Shown here piece by piece: positions 12,301 through 24,300 of a DNA stretch of 64,000 nucleotides. How positions within the stretch are numbered: position 1 is the first letter of the stretch; each line of letters opens with the position of its first letter. The notes under the pieces are model-generated. The model did not search any database, was not told where the DNA came from, and worked only from the letters and a program-made list of their open reading frames with translations. Position numbers and translations under genes: made by a program. Source of the DNA: Dermatemys mawii (taxonomy: Eukaryota > Chordata > Testudines > Dermatemydidae); contig ML677334.1 in NCBI GenBank assembly GCA_007922305.1, positions 63,711,142-63,775,141 of the forward strand, given 5' to 3'.

Positions 12301-15300
12301 GTATCCAAAAGACACTCCAGTGTGAAGATTTTTGACACAGACATAATGGGTAATTCATTTTAGTAGACTGGGGTTTTTGTAGAGTAAAAGGCATAGTGGT
12401 TTCCTTTGACAGAGAACACTATGAAATGAAGATATATTGATGTTTTTGTACTTGACTGTGTATCTAATGAGTAAATCCAATCCAAAGTTTGATTTTGTTA
12501 AAGAAGAAAGAGTATAATTTGAAAAGTTGGTTCAAATGCAACTCTTCACCTTCTGAACAAATAAAGTCTGATCCCAGGAACACTTATCTTTTGTAGTTAG
12601 TTGTGTTGTGTAACCACTAGGTGAGGTTTAAAAAGGTAAGAAATCAGAAAAGAACAGGAAGCACATTTTGAAGGTTATTATGGAGATATGTCAGTTCATG
12701 ACTCATCTGACTAATCTAAAAACTTCTTGTTAGTTGCAATGTGAGATTAAACTTATTAAACCTACTCAAAATATAACACATATCTGTGGTTGTATCAACA
12801 GTTTAACTACATCAAATGATCTCTAGAAAGCCTAGAAGGGTTGCATTGCCAAAGGACAGTTCTAGGGCCATAAATGAATCTTCAGAATGTTCTGAACAGC
12901 CACCAACTGCAGCAAAGTTAGAAAACACATAGTTCAGTAAAGTAGGAAAGAGAAAAGCTCAGATCAATTACAGCTACTCTAGATGTCTCAGATGCTTCTC
13001 CTGACCATGGAAACATAATGTTTATGCTACAATATGTGCTTAGAAGCCACCCCATTTAATACAAACCTTATTGCATACATTCCGATTTATGAAGTCAGGC
13101 AATATAACACAACGTTGCTGTTGTTAAACGGGGATAAACAGAAAAAGGAAGAGACATCTTTGCTTGATCCCCAAGACTGAAAGGAAGAATGGTCCAGCGG
13201 TTAGGACACAGTCTGCCAGTGGAGCGCGCCAGGTTCCATTCCATGCTCTGCCACAGACCTCCTGTATGACCCGGGGTAAGTCACTCAGTATACATCTACA
13301 CTGAGTATATCCACACTGCAGTTGGAGATCTACTCAAGCTAGCTTTGATCCAATATCAGTGAAATTGCAGCAACACAGGAGGCTGCATGGGCTAGTCCTG
13401 CCCATTTAAGGCACTTGAGTCCCTGCCACCCAAGCTGCCACAGCTTCACTAACACTGTTACTCAAGCTAGCATCTGCAACCACATCTCCTGACTGCAGTG
13501 TAGATTTACCCTTATTAGTCTGTGCCTCAATTCCCCATGTCACCTCAGAGTTATTTGCAAAGCAAAATACTCTGAGGCACTCATATTACAATAAGGAGGG
13601 GCCATTTGAATACCTAAGATAGATATGACTGAAACAAAAGTGGCAGTGAATCTTTGCAACAGAAACAAAACTAGAATGCACTTACAATTACATGTATCCT
13701 AAAAAAATACAAAGCTGCAGATGAGCCTGGGCTGAGTTATAAAAGGCCCAAGAAACAAGACTGAATTGTTAATCATAACACTACTTATACCATTTTGCAC
13801 CTTTGAAGTAAGTGACAATCAAGAAACAGGATGTATATCACCATATTTTATATACATAAGAAACAGTGGATGGCTGATTAAATGGGATGCATGCCAGGGC
13901 AAAGAGGACAAAACTCTAGGTCAAAATTTACTTGTTCAAATGCACTTTAAGTACAAAATTAATATTTGTCTTTGGCTGAACTCAATATCATTAAGCAGGC
14001 AATCTACAGATTAATACTGAATGATTTTAAAAAATCACTGTGGTATGGACTGTGTTCTTTATCACTTTGTAACATGCAAATTATTAGGTTCAGCATGCAG
14101 CTTGCTTTTATAACACTATAATACAAGCCATTAACTACATGGTAGGGAACCTCACTTTTCACTAATAATTTTCCCTCAAGGACATATTATCTTAGGTAGT
14201 CTTTTCTTCAGTAGATATATTTTATGACACTTAAAATAAGATTTTGCACAAAAAGCTCCACAAATTAGGTTTTGATCTAACCACATGCCTGTTTAGTAAG
14301 AACAGAGCAATATCAGCACAAGTCATTTTTCACTTGTTTCTATAATGTATTGTGACTGCTGAAGTTCATAAATACATTAAGGATAAAATCTCATCGTTAG
14401 TATTCATCTATCTGACTCATGTCTTCCCAGAAATTTTAAAATTCAACTTTAAACTTTATTAAAATCAGGCAACTTAGTTTACATTTGTGTTTTACAGATA
14501 AAGTAGCCTTCATTTATCATACTGAATAGAACAAAAAATACTTTCAACATTTAAAAGCTTTAAGTTTACACAGATGGCAGAATAATTCAGGAAGATTGAA
14601 ATAAATTAGGTCTGACTGACAATTTTAATCAGACCTCTTAACATCAAGGAAAGCTTTAATTTAAAGTGCCACTTATCAGAAGTGAAATTTCATCAGAAAA
14701 ACACTACTTTGCTGTCAGACAGTAAATTACTTTTTTCCAATTACTGTGCCTGGAGCTTTAAAATGAGACATTAATTTGAAAAATAAAAATGCAAAACTAA
14801 ACATGATATGGAACACACATTGCAAATGAGGAAAGCAAATTAGACTTCCAGACACACACAAAAAAGTGTTGTACAAGAGGTCTAGTTTCAAGAAAGATAA
14901 TATCATCATGCACTGTGAAATCCTGGGGAACATATGCAGAACACAAATTCCAATCACCCAAATATACAGAATGTAGCCCTGTAAAATACACATTTATTTC
15001 CAAATAACAAAATGGAGACCTTAAGCATTAGTTAGTGAGGAGCAAGTGTCCTTGTAATCAATTATTTCTTTGTATAATCTGTCACCTTCTATCTAGATGT
15101 ATGCTCTTTAAACAAATTTTATTAATTTTATCAAAGAATAGCTATTTATCAAAGATTTATCAAAGATAGCTATTGATCATTTTGAACTTTTCAAATAGAA
15201 AAACTGTTCACTACACATTTGTTTTCTATTACTAAGAAATATGACAGCATTCAAGACGAAAATTGTGTGAAGCTGGCTATATCAATATAGTTAATTTTTT

Positions 15301-18300
15301 TCTTACTATGAAGGTTGTATTACTATTCATTGAAGGACCATTTACTAGAATTAAGCCTATAGTTTCTGGCAGCTTTAAATAATTAAGCTGTTCACTATCA
15401 CAAACAGATGCAATACAGCATAAGGGATAATTTCTAGATGGCTGGCTAACAACATAAGATCCTGCAGTTCATATTACAAAAAGCAAGCAAGATACAAAAA
15501 TATCTTAGGTGGGTCAGATTTGAAGGACAAAATTCATAATGGGGTCAGTAAGAGTAGTGACTAAAATACTGTATAATGCCATTAACTCTACAAAACAGCA
15601 GTTCATAATGTACCATATTGCAAATTCTAGGAACAGAGCTTCAGGTCTATCAATATTTCTCTGAATACATAGATATTTTAAAAGGTGATTAGCCATATTA
15701 AAATACATGGTTGACTTGTGCTTGGTTCTGGATTGCTCTGAGTCAGTTTACACGGTGAATTGTATTTTTCACTATTTACCACTCCCCCAATTTTTGGGTC
15801 ACCTGCAAAACTTTAACAGTGATGATTTTGTGTTTTCTTTCAGGTCTTTGATAAAAATGTTATAGCATAGGACCCCAAACAGATCCCTGGGGGACCCCAC
15901 TACAAATGCTCAATGATGATTCCCACTTACAATTACAATGAGATCTTTTAGTTTGCCAGTTTTTAGTCCATTTAATGTGTGCCATGTTGATTTTATATCA
16001 TTCTAGTTTTTTACTTAAAACATCTGGTGGTACCAACTCAAAGACTTTAGAGAAGTCTAAGTATATTACCATCAACACTATTGCCTTTATCAGTCAAACT
16101 TCTAATCTCATCAAAAAGCATGATAGGATCTATTTTCCATAAACCCACGTTGATTAGCATTAACTATATTATCCTCCTTTAATTCTGGTGTTTCACTGAG
16201 TCCCACATCAGCTGCTGCATTATTTTGCTAGGATCGACATCAGACTGACAGGCCTATAATTACATGGGTCATCCCATTTACCCTTTTATATATTGGAACA
16301 TTAGCTTTCTTCCAGTCTTCTGGAATTTCTCCAGTGTTCCAAGACATAATGAAAGTCAGCATTAAGAGCCCAGCAAGCTTCTTCAGCCAGCTCTTTTAAT
16401 GTTATTAGATGCAAGTCATGAGGGCCTGCTGATATGAAAATATCAAACTTCAATAGCTGTTGTTTAATATTCTCCCAAGATATTAGAGGAAAAGCAAGTG
16501 ATATCATACATGACATGACTATATCTGTTTTTCCCACAAATGCAGAAGAGAAATATTTATTGAGCACTTCTGCCTTATTATTGATAATTCCATCATTTCC
16601 ATAGAGTAATGGATAATACCATTGTCAAGGTTCTTTTTTGTCCCTAATACTTTTTTTTAAAAGTTCTTACTTACTATCCTTAACTCTGATGGCCACATAT
16701 TTCTCCTTGTATCCCTTGCTTCCTTTATCAATTTTCTACATTTCCTAGCTTCTGACCTGTATTCGTTACTATCAACTTCCCTTTTCTTCTGTTTGTTAGG
16801 ACATTCAAGAATTTTCTTCTGGGTTATCATTACTCTTGAACAGGTAATGCCAGTCCCACTCCCCTTTCGCCCACTCAATCCATCCTAAATAGGCTATAAG
16901 CAGTAATTTTAACATTCATGATTATGAATCATGGTTTTATACCAACTAGAGCTAACTTTTGCTCATAAATGAGTTCCTCTTGTTTGTTATTACCAGGCTC
17001 CTAGCATTGGTGTATGGGCAATTAAAGAATTTCTCCTCTTCATGTCCTTCAGCGTCTCAATTAATTTTGTTCTCAACATTTAAATTTTGTGCTAAATGAG
17101 GGGTCTTATCTTTCCTCTTTTTACCTCTTCATTATTAGTTTAATGCTCTCCTGACTCAAGCCAGCCTGTTCCCAAACAGCTTAGCTCCCCTTCTACTAAG
17201 GTGAAGGCCATCCAAACTGTACAGCCCCCTCTTCCCAGGGAAAGTGAACCAATGTTCCACAAAACCAAAACTCCGCACCCTCCACCACTCATAATCAGCA
17301 GTACATCTTCAAGCCTGATTCCTCATGTTTCCTGGGTTATTTATGTGTTGGCAAAATTGAGCTTGAACCTCCAAAGCAACCAGCCACCGCCAGTTAAACT
17401 GTTCTTCACAACATTTTTTTTTTTTAATTAAAATTTCCAGGGGAACACTCAGTCTCTCCTCTCACATTCCCCTTACAAGGCAAGTCAGAAGCAATGAGGA
17501 TAGAATTGATACTTAAAAGGACTAATCTGTGAGAGCCTCTTCTGCATGATTTGACTTCAAGACACTAACTTAAATCCTGTGTACAAACTATAGGACAGAT
17601 CCTCAGCCCTAGCTAAGTCCCTTATGTGCTGATCCACTTCCATACCATTTCTCTCTCTCCCCCTATTTATGGGGTAATTCTGCTATAGCAATCCTGGGTT
17701 CATAGGGCCTGTTCCAGCTGGTATAAACTAGAACACCTTCCTTATTGCAGAAGGCAGGAAGGTAGTTTAGAGACACATTTAGCACCCCACTGTGCCCACC
17801 ATGAGCATGCTAATCCCATTCATTTAAGTGGGAGTTCTGCACACATCTAAAGGTAAAAATAGGCCTTAAGAGTGCAATTTCACTAAGTGGTAATAAGCAA
17901 TAAATTCAATTTGGTGAACTGGTAACAATGGATACAAAACATTGGGGGCAGGGGTAAAACACCAACAACAGAGGGGAAATAGCTAACGGGGTGTTGCTAT
18001 CAGAAGTGAGCTGAATTTAACATGGCAAAAATTAGGCTATATATCTGGGATGCATGCTCTCCCCCCAACCACAGCACCTATGGTAAGGAGGGAATGGGGT
18101 GGGGGGGTCCCAGGGTGGTGGTGGGGACTTTGGAGGGGGCAGTCAGGGAGTAGGGTGGGTTGGCTGGGCTGGGATTCTGGGGTGGTTGGGGGTGGGAAGG
18201 TGGATAGGGATTGTGGCAGTCAGGGTACAGGGAGCAGGGGAACTGGGTGGGGAGTGGGGTCCTGGGGGGTGGTTAGGGGTATGTGGAAGGGGCAGTCAGG

Positions 18301-21300
18301 GGACAAGGGTGGGGGGGGGGGCTGGATGGGTCAGGGATTCTCAGGGGGCAGTCAGGGGGTGAGAAGTGGGAGGGGGCTGGATTGGGGGCGGGGCCTTCCC
18401 TAACCGGCCCTTGATATAATTTCGTAAACCCGATGTGGCCCTCGGACCGAAAAGTTTGCCCACCCCTGGTTTATAGTATACGTAGCTGATTTGAAATTAA
18501 TATGAAAAGGCAGCAAATGTTTTAAAAAATCTTGCTGCTTCTAGAGGTTGTCTGAAACACAGATTAAATCCTTCATCCATAGGAGACACATGGCTTCCCC
18601 CACTACAAAGAGAAAGGAAACCTCTCCCCCATACTGTTTCTACAGCAGCAGCAGGTTCCCAGCCCTTGGGAAGGATTTTCAGGCCTCGTTCATAATCAGA
18701 CAGACAGAGCACAGCACTCAAAGGTATTCTTTTCAAAGGCTTTCAAATGTAATTTCTTAAATATTTCAGGAAAAAAGGCATCAGTGAGTGACTCTGAACA
18801 TTATTAACACCACAGAACTTTCAGCTCCTAATAGTCAGGCCTTCGAACTGAATCCAAGCCTCTCAAATGGTACTGCAGAGCAATACTGATCTTTGTTTAA
18901 ACTTTTAGAACTTCACCACCACCACAACATTTTAAGGCCTTTATATTTTATAACATAAAACCTATGTCCTCTTACCCCCTTGTTTATAACTCCACCCTGG
19001 AATCAAGAATTAAAAACTTAAAAAAAACCCTTCCATCATTCAGACATACTTGTCAATGTAGGTTCATTTATGAACTTCACACTGCAAACCTTGACTTAGA
19101 ATAAGAGCGCAATGAAGGAACATCATTCCAGAAGAAAAACACGGTGCATGCACTTTATAAGACATCTAAAGATTAAACAAGTGTTGGGACTATCAATTTC
19201 CAGAGGATAGCTAAGTGAAATTGTAAACACCACAATGTGAAACTCAATAGAGAACCAGTGAAATCCATTCTCATTTACACAGCTGGAAGACATTTTGCAA
19301 ACTGTGATTATGCTGCACCAGTTATAGGACATGACCATCATGAAACATTTAAATCCTAGTGTTTAAACATAATTGTGTGATGTGTGTTCCACTGAACCCT
19401 TGAAAGTCAGATTACTTAATTCAATTAGCACAAAAGCAGGAAGGAAATAGAAGCCAAAGTGTTAATTTTTCACATCAGCACAACTTCTGGTAGAATTTTA
19501 AAACACTGGGTTTAGAATTTTAATCACTGGATTTCAGAATTACTATTTCATCATCACATTACAGAGAAATATTTCAACCAAAGAGGATCATAGTTTTTTT
19601 TTTAGAAAAATATATACTCTAAACTATATAATTTCTCACAGACAATAGTAACTAAAGTAAGTTTTCACGTACCAGTTGTGAACCATCAGCTTCTGTACAG
19701 CCAACAGGGCATTATAGCGAACTTGCTGGTCTTCATGATGCATGTGGTTCATTACTAGCTGTTTACCACCAAGCTGTTCAATCACTCTGAAAAAGACACA
19801 CATTTTAAAATCTTGCAATTATTTCAACCTCTGCTTGCTAACAATCAGATAATCATAACTGCTTAGTACCAAGGAATTCAAACAGGTTTATGAGTCACAA
19901 AGAGAATGGCAAATGCCATCAATTTTCTAGGGGATCCATCTTATTTCATATTCACAGCATGTGTGATGATTCCCTGTTTTTCTAAGCATGCATGGATACA
20001 AACTCATTGCTGCTTCTTAAATAAGAGGGTCCTCTATACACAAATACTACTACTACAAAAATCCCAAACCCAGGAGGGAAAAAAAGGCAAAACTAATCCT
20101 AAAATAAGCTCTGAAGGGATACCTTTGAGTACTGGAACAAGGCTACAAGGTCAGCTTTCACCACAACCTGATTCTATCACTAATTTTGGTTCCAACCCCC
20201 AGCAATTACCAACCCAAAAGGAGGCTCCAAACACAAGAGTGCACAAACTTCCAGGAGCCTCTCAAACACGTAAGTTCAAATTCATTAGCATTCCCTGTTC
20301 GGACTTAATATCCTGTCCATGATCCTCCATCATCAAAATGGAGGTGGATACAATTCCCCCAGCCCACCTGGGGAGAGTCTTGAACTCCTTTCAATTTTAT
20401 GGAACTCATTCTCACACATCTCCCTTCAATTTTATGGAACTCATTCTCACACATCTGCCAAAACTGAAAAAACCCTCCTTCATGAGGGATCCATCTAACC
20501 TACCCCAAAGAAGGGATTCCATCCATCCTTGTCCTCCCCTCCAACCCACCCCCATCTGCTGCTCAGTCCCAGAAACTCAAGCAGCATGGCCATGACAATG
20601 AAGCAAGTCAAACTCCTTGCTGACCTTGTGAGGTTCTCTCCCCACTCACTGAAAGTCAGTATCACAATGAAATGCCTTGCCAAAAATTCTCCATAAATGA
20701 ACCTCAAACCCCACGATAATATCCACAAATCCAAAAGCATTCCTCTCTAACCCCTGCAGCAACACGCTTGCCACAAGAAGTGGCCCTCTCCCTATTATCC
20801 TTCCATTTAAAAGTATGCCACTACTTCTAATCAAAAGTGGGCAGGGAAGTCCCATTATAAAAAGCGGAGAGGGGAAGTCACTGCCTCTTAGACAAAATCC
20901 CTGGCTGATAGTTCAGTTTTTTCCCCTATACCTCTCCCAAGAGAGGCCATTTTACATACTACAGCAACAGCATTAAAGAGCAAAAGTAAAATACACCAGT
21001 TTTCAGAGGAGCACAGTTTGTTTGATCTCCTATTGCTTTAAAACACACACTTGCAGTATCAAAATTCTGATTTTGGTACAATAGTCTGTGTTGTTGTTAG
21101 GACAGCCAACATCCATGAACTGGGCAATAAATACCAACCTAGGCAGCCTCTTATGTTGTAGGAAGTATTTTTGAACCTACAGCAAACAACTGCTGCATTC
21201 CTAGCACTTTCACTCCTGCTACCTAAAGTTAAGACTGCTAAAGCCTTTGGTGGTTCTTGAATATAAGAAAAGCTAGAATGGTTTGCTAAGGGGCTGGCAG

Positions 21301-24300
21301 AGCCTTTTACAGCAGGTTCTCTGAATGCTGCTAAAAAACATTAATTTCTCATCTTTCCCTTCTTTGTTCTAGATGATATACATAAGGTGCTAATGCACAA
21401 GATGGGTGAGGCACTCTCTTTTATTGGACCAACTTCTTCTGTTGGTGAGTCACAAGCTTTTGAGCTTACACAGAGCTCTTCTTCAGGTCTGGGCTTGAAG
21501 AAGAGCTTTGTGTAAGGTTGAAAGCTTGTCTCTCTCACCAACAGAAGTTGGTCCAATAAAAGATATTGACTCACCCACCTTGTCTCTAATATCCTGGGAC
21601 CAATCCACCTACAACAAACACTGCATTCAAGAGATTCCCAGGTATTCGATAGCTCAATAATGGGCTTTTCTAGAAATCATATGCTTTGTGCATATGAAAG
21701 ATAAGAAAAAATTATGTATCAAATCTGAAGGTTGAGCAATGAATGAACTGTATCGCTTATTTCCCTGGACTGACAGATTCAAGGTGCTTAACCTCCAGAC
21801 TACCTATTTTTGACAAGTCTTATAGGACAAATTTTGAAAACTTGCTTATCATGAACCTTATTACTTCTCCTGTATCTCTTAGAGACAAGGGGTGTGTGCA
21901 TTTAAACAACAGACAAAATGGAGTAGACCCTTTACATTTTTCAAATGGAAAATACCATAAACAGTATTCTATTTCTTAATGGTGTCAGTTTTCATTTACC
22001 GAGATATTTTGCTCTAGCACAGAATTTCCCAAACTGTGTTCCGCGGAACACTGGCGTTCCGCACAATGGGAATAGGTGTTCCGTGAAAGAATCATAATAT
22101 TAAAAAAGGGGTTTTAATTTTAAATTTGCGTAGCCCCCAAGGAGATTACATGGGCTCCTGGGTCTGTCTGCTGGCAGACTCAGAGTCTGCCCAGAAACCA
22201 ACAGGGAGTGAGAGGACTTCCCAGGGAGTGGAAGAAAGGGCAGAAGCCATTTTGAGTGAGTGGAGAGCCAGGCAGGAATAGGGCAGGACTGGCTATATGG
22301 AGAGCTGGTGAGTCCTAGGCCTGCATTCAGAGTTCCCCCTGAGAACTGGCCTCTAGGGACCCAACAGCAGATCCCTCAGTGGGGTTTTTCCTTCCCCACT
22401 GGTGATTCCCCATTTATAGAGTTTGCTGGGAAACTTCCACAGCCTTCCAGTTCACTCTCCAGCTCCTTAGGTGAGCCCAGTCACCACATGGTCAGCTCTG
22501 CTCTGTCCCCTTGTCCAGGGAAGCAGCCTGCTGAATGTGTGTCTGGACACGGGGCTGGGAGGCTACAGTTCGGATGTTAGTGTTGTTGTGTAACCTACAC
22601 CTTGAGTCCTGCACCCCTTTGTGGTGAAGGGAAATCCTGGAACCGACGCAGCCTGATTGCTGCCTGAGGAGGATCCCAGCCAGCAAAGAGCAGCCCCTCT
22701 GCACAGATTGTGGAGTCAGTCATCTTCGAACTTGCAGACTCCATGAATGATTCTCAAGTGCCCCATCATTTAGTTAGGTAATTTTTTGGGGGGACCCCTA
22801 ATCCCTGAACTGTCTTCTCAAGCCAGGGAGTGAGGGTTTGAGGATTTTATAACCAGCTGCATACTCCTCCTTCTCCCACTTGTGACTCCTTGGGGCTGTA
22901 CTGAACCCAGTCAGCCACACTGCTACACCACTGCAGAGAAGAATTTTGTGGTTATAGGTCATCAAGGGCCCCAGCACAGTATGCTCCAGCCCGAGCCTAA
23001 ACATCTACATTGCAACTTTATTGCCCCATAGCACAACCCCCTTGAGCCAAGTCAGCTGACATGGGTCAGCTGCAGATATCTGATTACAGTGTAGACATAT
23101 AAGGCCTCAATCAGGACCCTATTGAATGACATGGTATACAAACATGTACCAAGAGAGTCTCTTCTCCCCCCAAAAATTTAAAAACCATTCAGATTTAGTA
23201 ACTCCTAATGTGTGACATAGAATAGCATATAGAAGGAAAAATGGGACATAACATTTAACTCAAATAAGATGAAAATATTTTCTGAACTTTAACACCTATC
23301 GAAGGCATGCACCTCTCTTGCTCCAGAATGGTTTGTTGCATCTTCTAAATCCTTTTGGATCCATAAACTATGTGCTTGAACACAACAGAAGTAACCAGTA
23401 GCACCCATAACACTAGTCTACAGTTTTTTAGAAGTCGTCTGCTTCAGAGATAAAATGTGATATTTATTATGTATTTTGATGTGCTGAATTCAAATATGAC
23501 AATTAAAACAACTGATTGGCTGCTATTTCTAAGATATTTAAGTTTTTACATTTTATGTCTATGTATATTGTATAGATAGAGTTTTAATCATAAATTGTAA
23601 ACCTAGGTCTTTTCATGTGTTTATGGTTGCTTTACATGATATTTCACCTGTCCTGTTTATGTAACACTTGAAAAAATCAGCAAAAGGGTTATATAAATAA
23701 AATGTATTATGAAACAAAAGGCAAAAAACTATTATGTACATAGTTTAGTCCTATTCAGTGTCTACTCGGCGCTTCTTGGCTTGTCTCTTGTATTCATTAA
23801 ATGGAGCATCTCTTGTCACTGTCCAGCAATAGTCTGCAAGCACTGATGGGCTCCATTTGCCATGATAGCATTTCTCTGTTGTTGCAATGTCCTGGTGAAA
23901 TCGCTCGCCGCTCACTGCTCCGCAGTTCGGTGCAAAAAAAATCTAGATGAGAATGCAAAAAATGTATCTTTAGTGACATGTTGCAGCCAAGGCTTTTGTA
24001 TGCCTCGAGGAGGTTTTCCACCAACAACCTGTAGTTGTCTGCCTTGTTGTTTCCGAGAAAAATGTATCGCCACTGACTGGAAGGCTTTCCATGCTGTCTT
24101 TTCCTTGCCACGCAGTGCATGGTCAAATGCATCATCTCGAAGAAGTTCACGAATCTGAGGACCAACAAAGACACCTTCCTTTATCTTAGCTTCACTTAAC
24201 CTTGGAAATTTTCCACGGAGGTACTTGAAAGCTGCTTGTGTTTTGTCAATGGCCTTGACAAAGTTCTTCATCAGACCCAGCTTGATGTGTAAGGGTGGTA

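Larger units (their letters stand above)
9399..19672 (-). other. ATP6V1H last intron (10.3 kb)
   Basis: The donor GTACGT and acceptor CCCTGAAAG..AG are intact. Contents: a partial inverted-repeat unit (11373-11454), a SINE with a nested MITE (13188-13560), a CR1 copy (15760-17430) and a hAT-like G-rich repeat end (17930-18475). The remainder, including 9400-11370, 11460-13180, 13600-15750 and 18480-19670, is AT-rich with no feature I can support. Confidence 0.9.

Noticed and set aside
18050..18403. Gly/Trp-rich open frames, plus strand
   Set aside because: Produced by the G-rich minisatellite. No stop codons arise because of base composition.
19906..20322. 138-codon open frame, plus strand, in an ATP6V1H intron
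   Set aside because: It has no recognisable domain, a composition like the surrounding intron, and no splice or promoter context.
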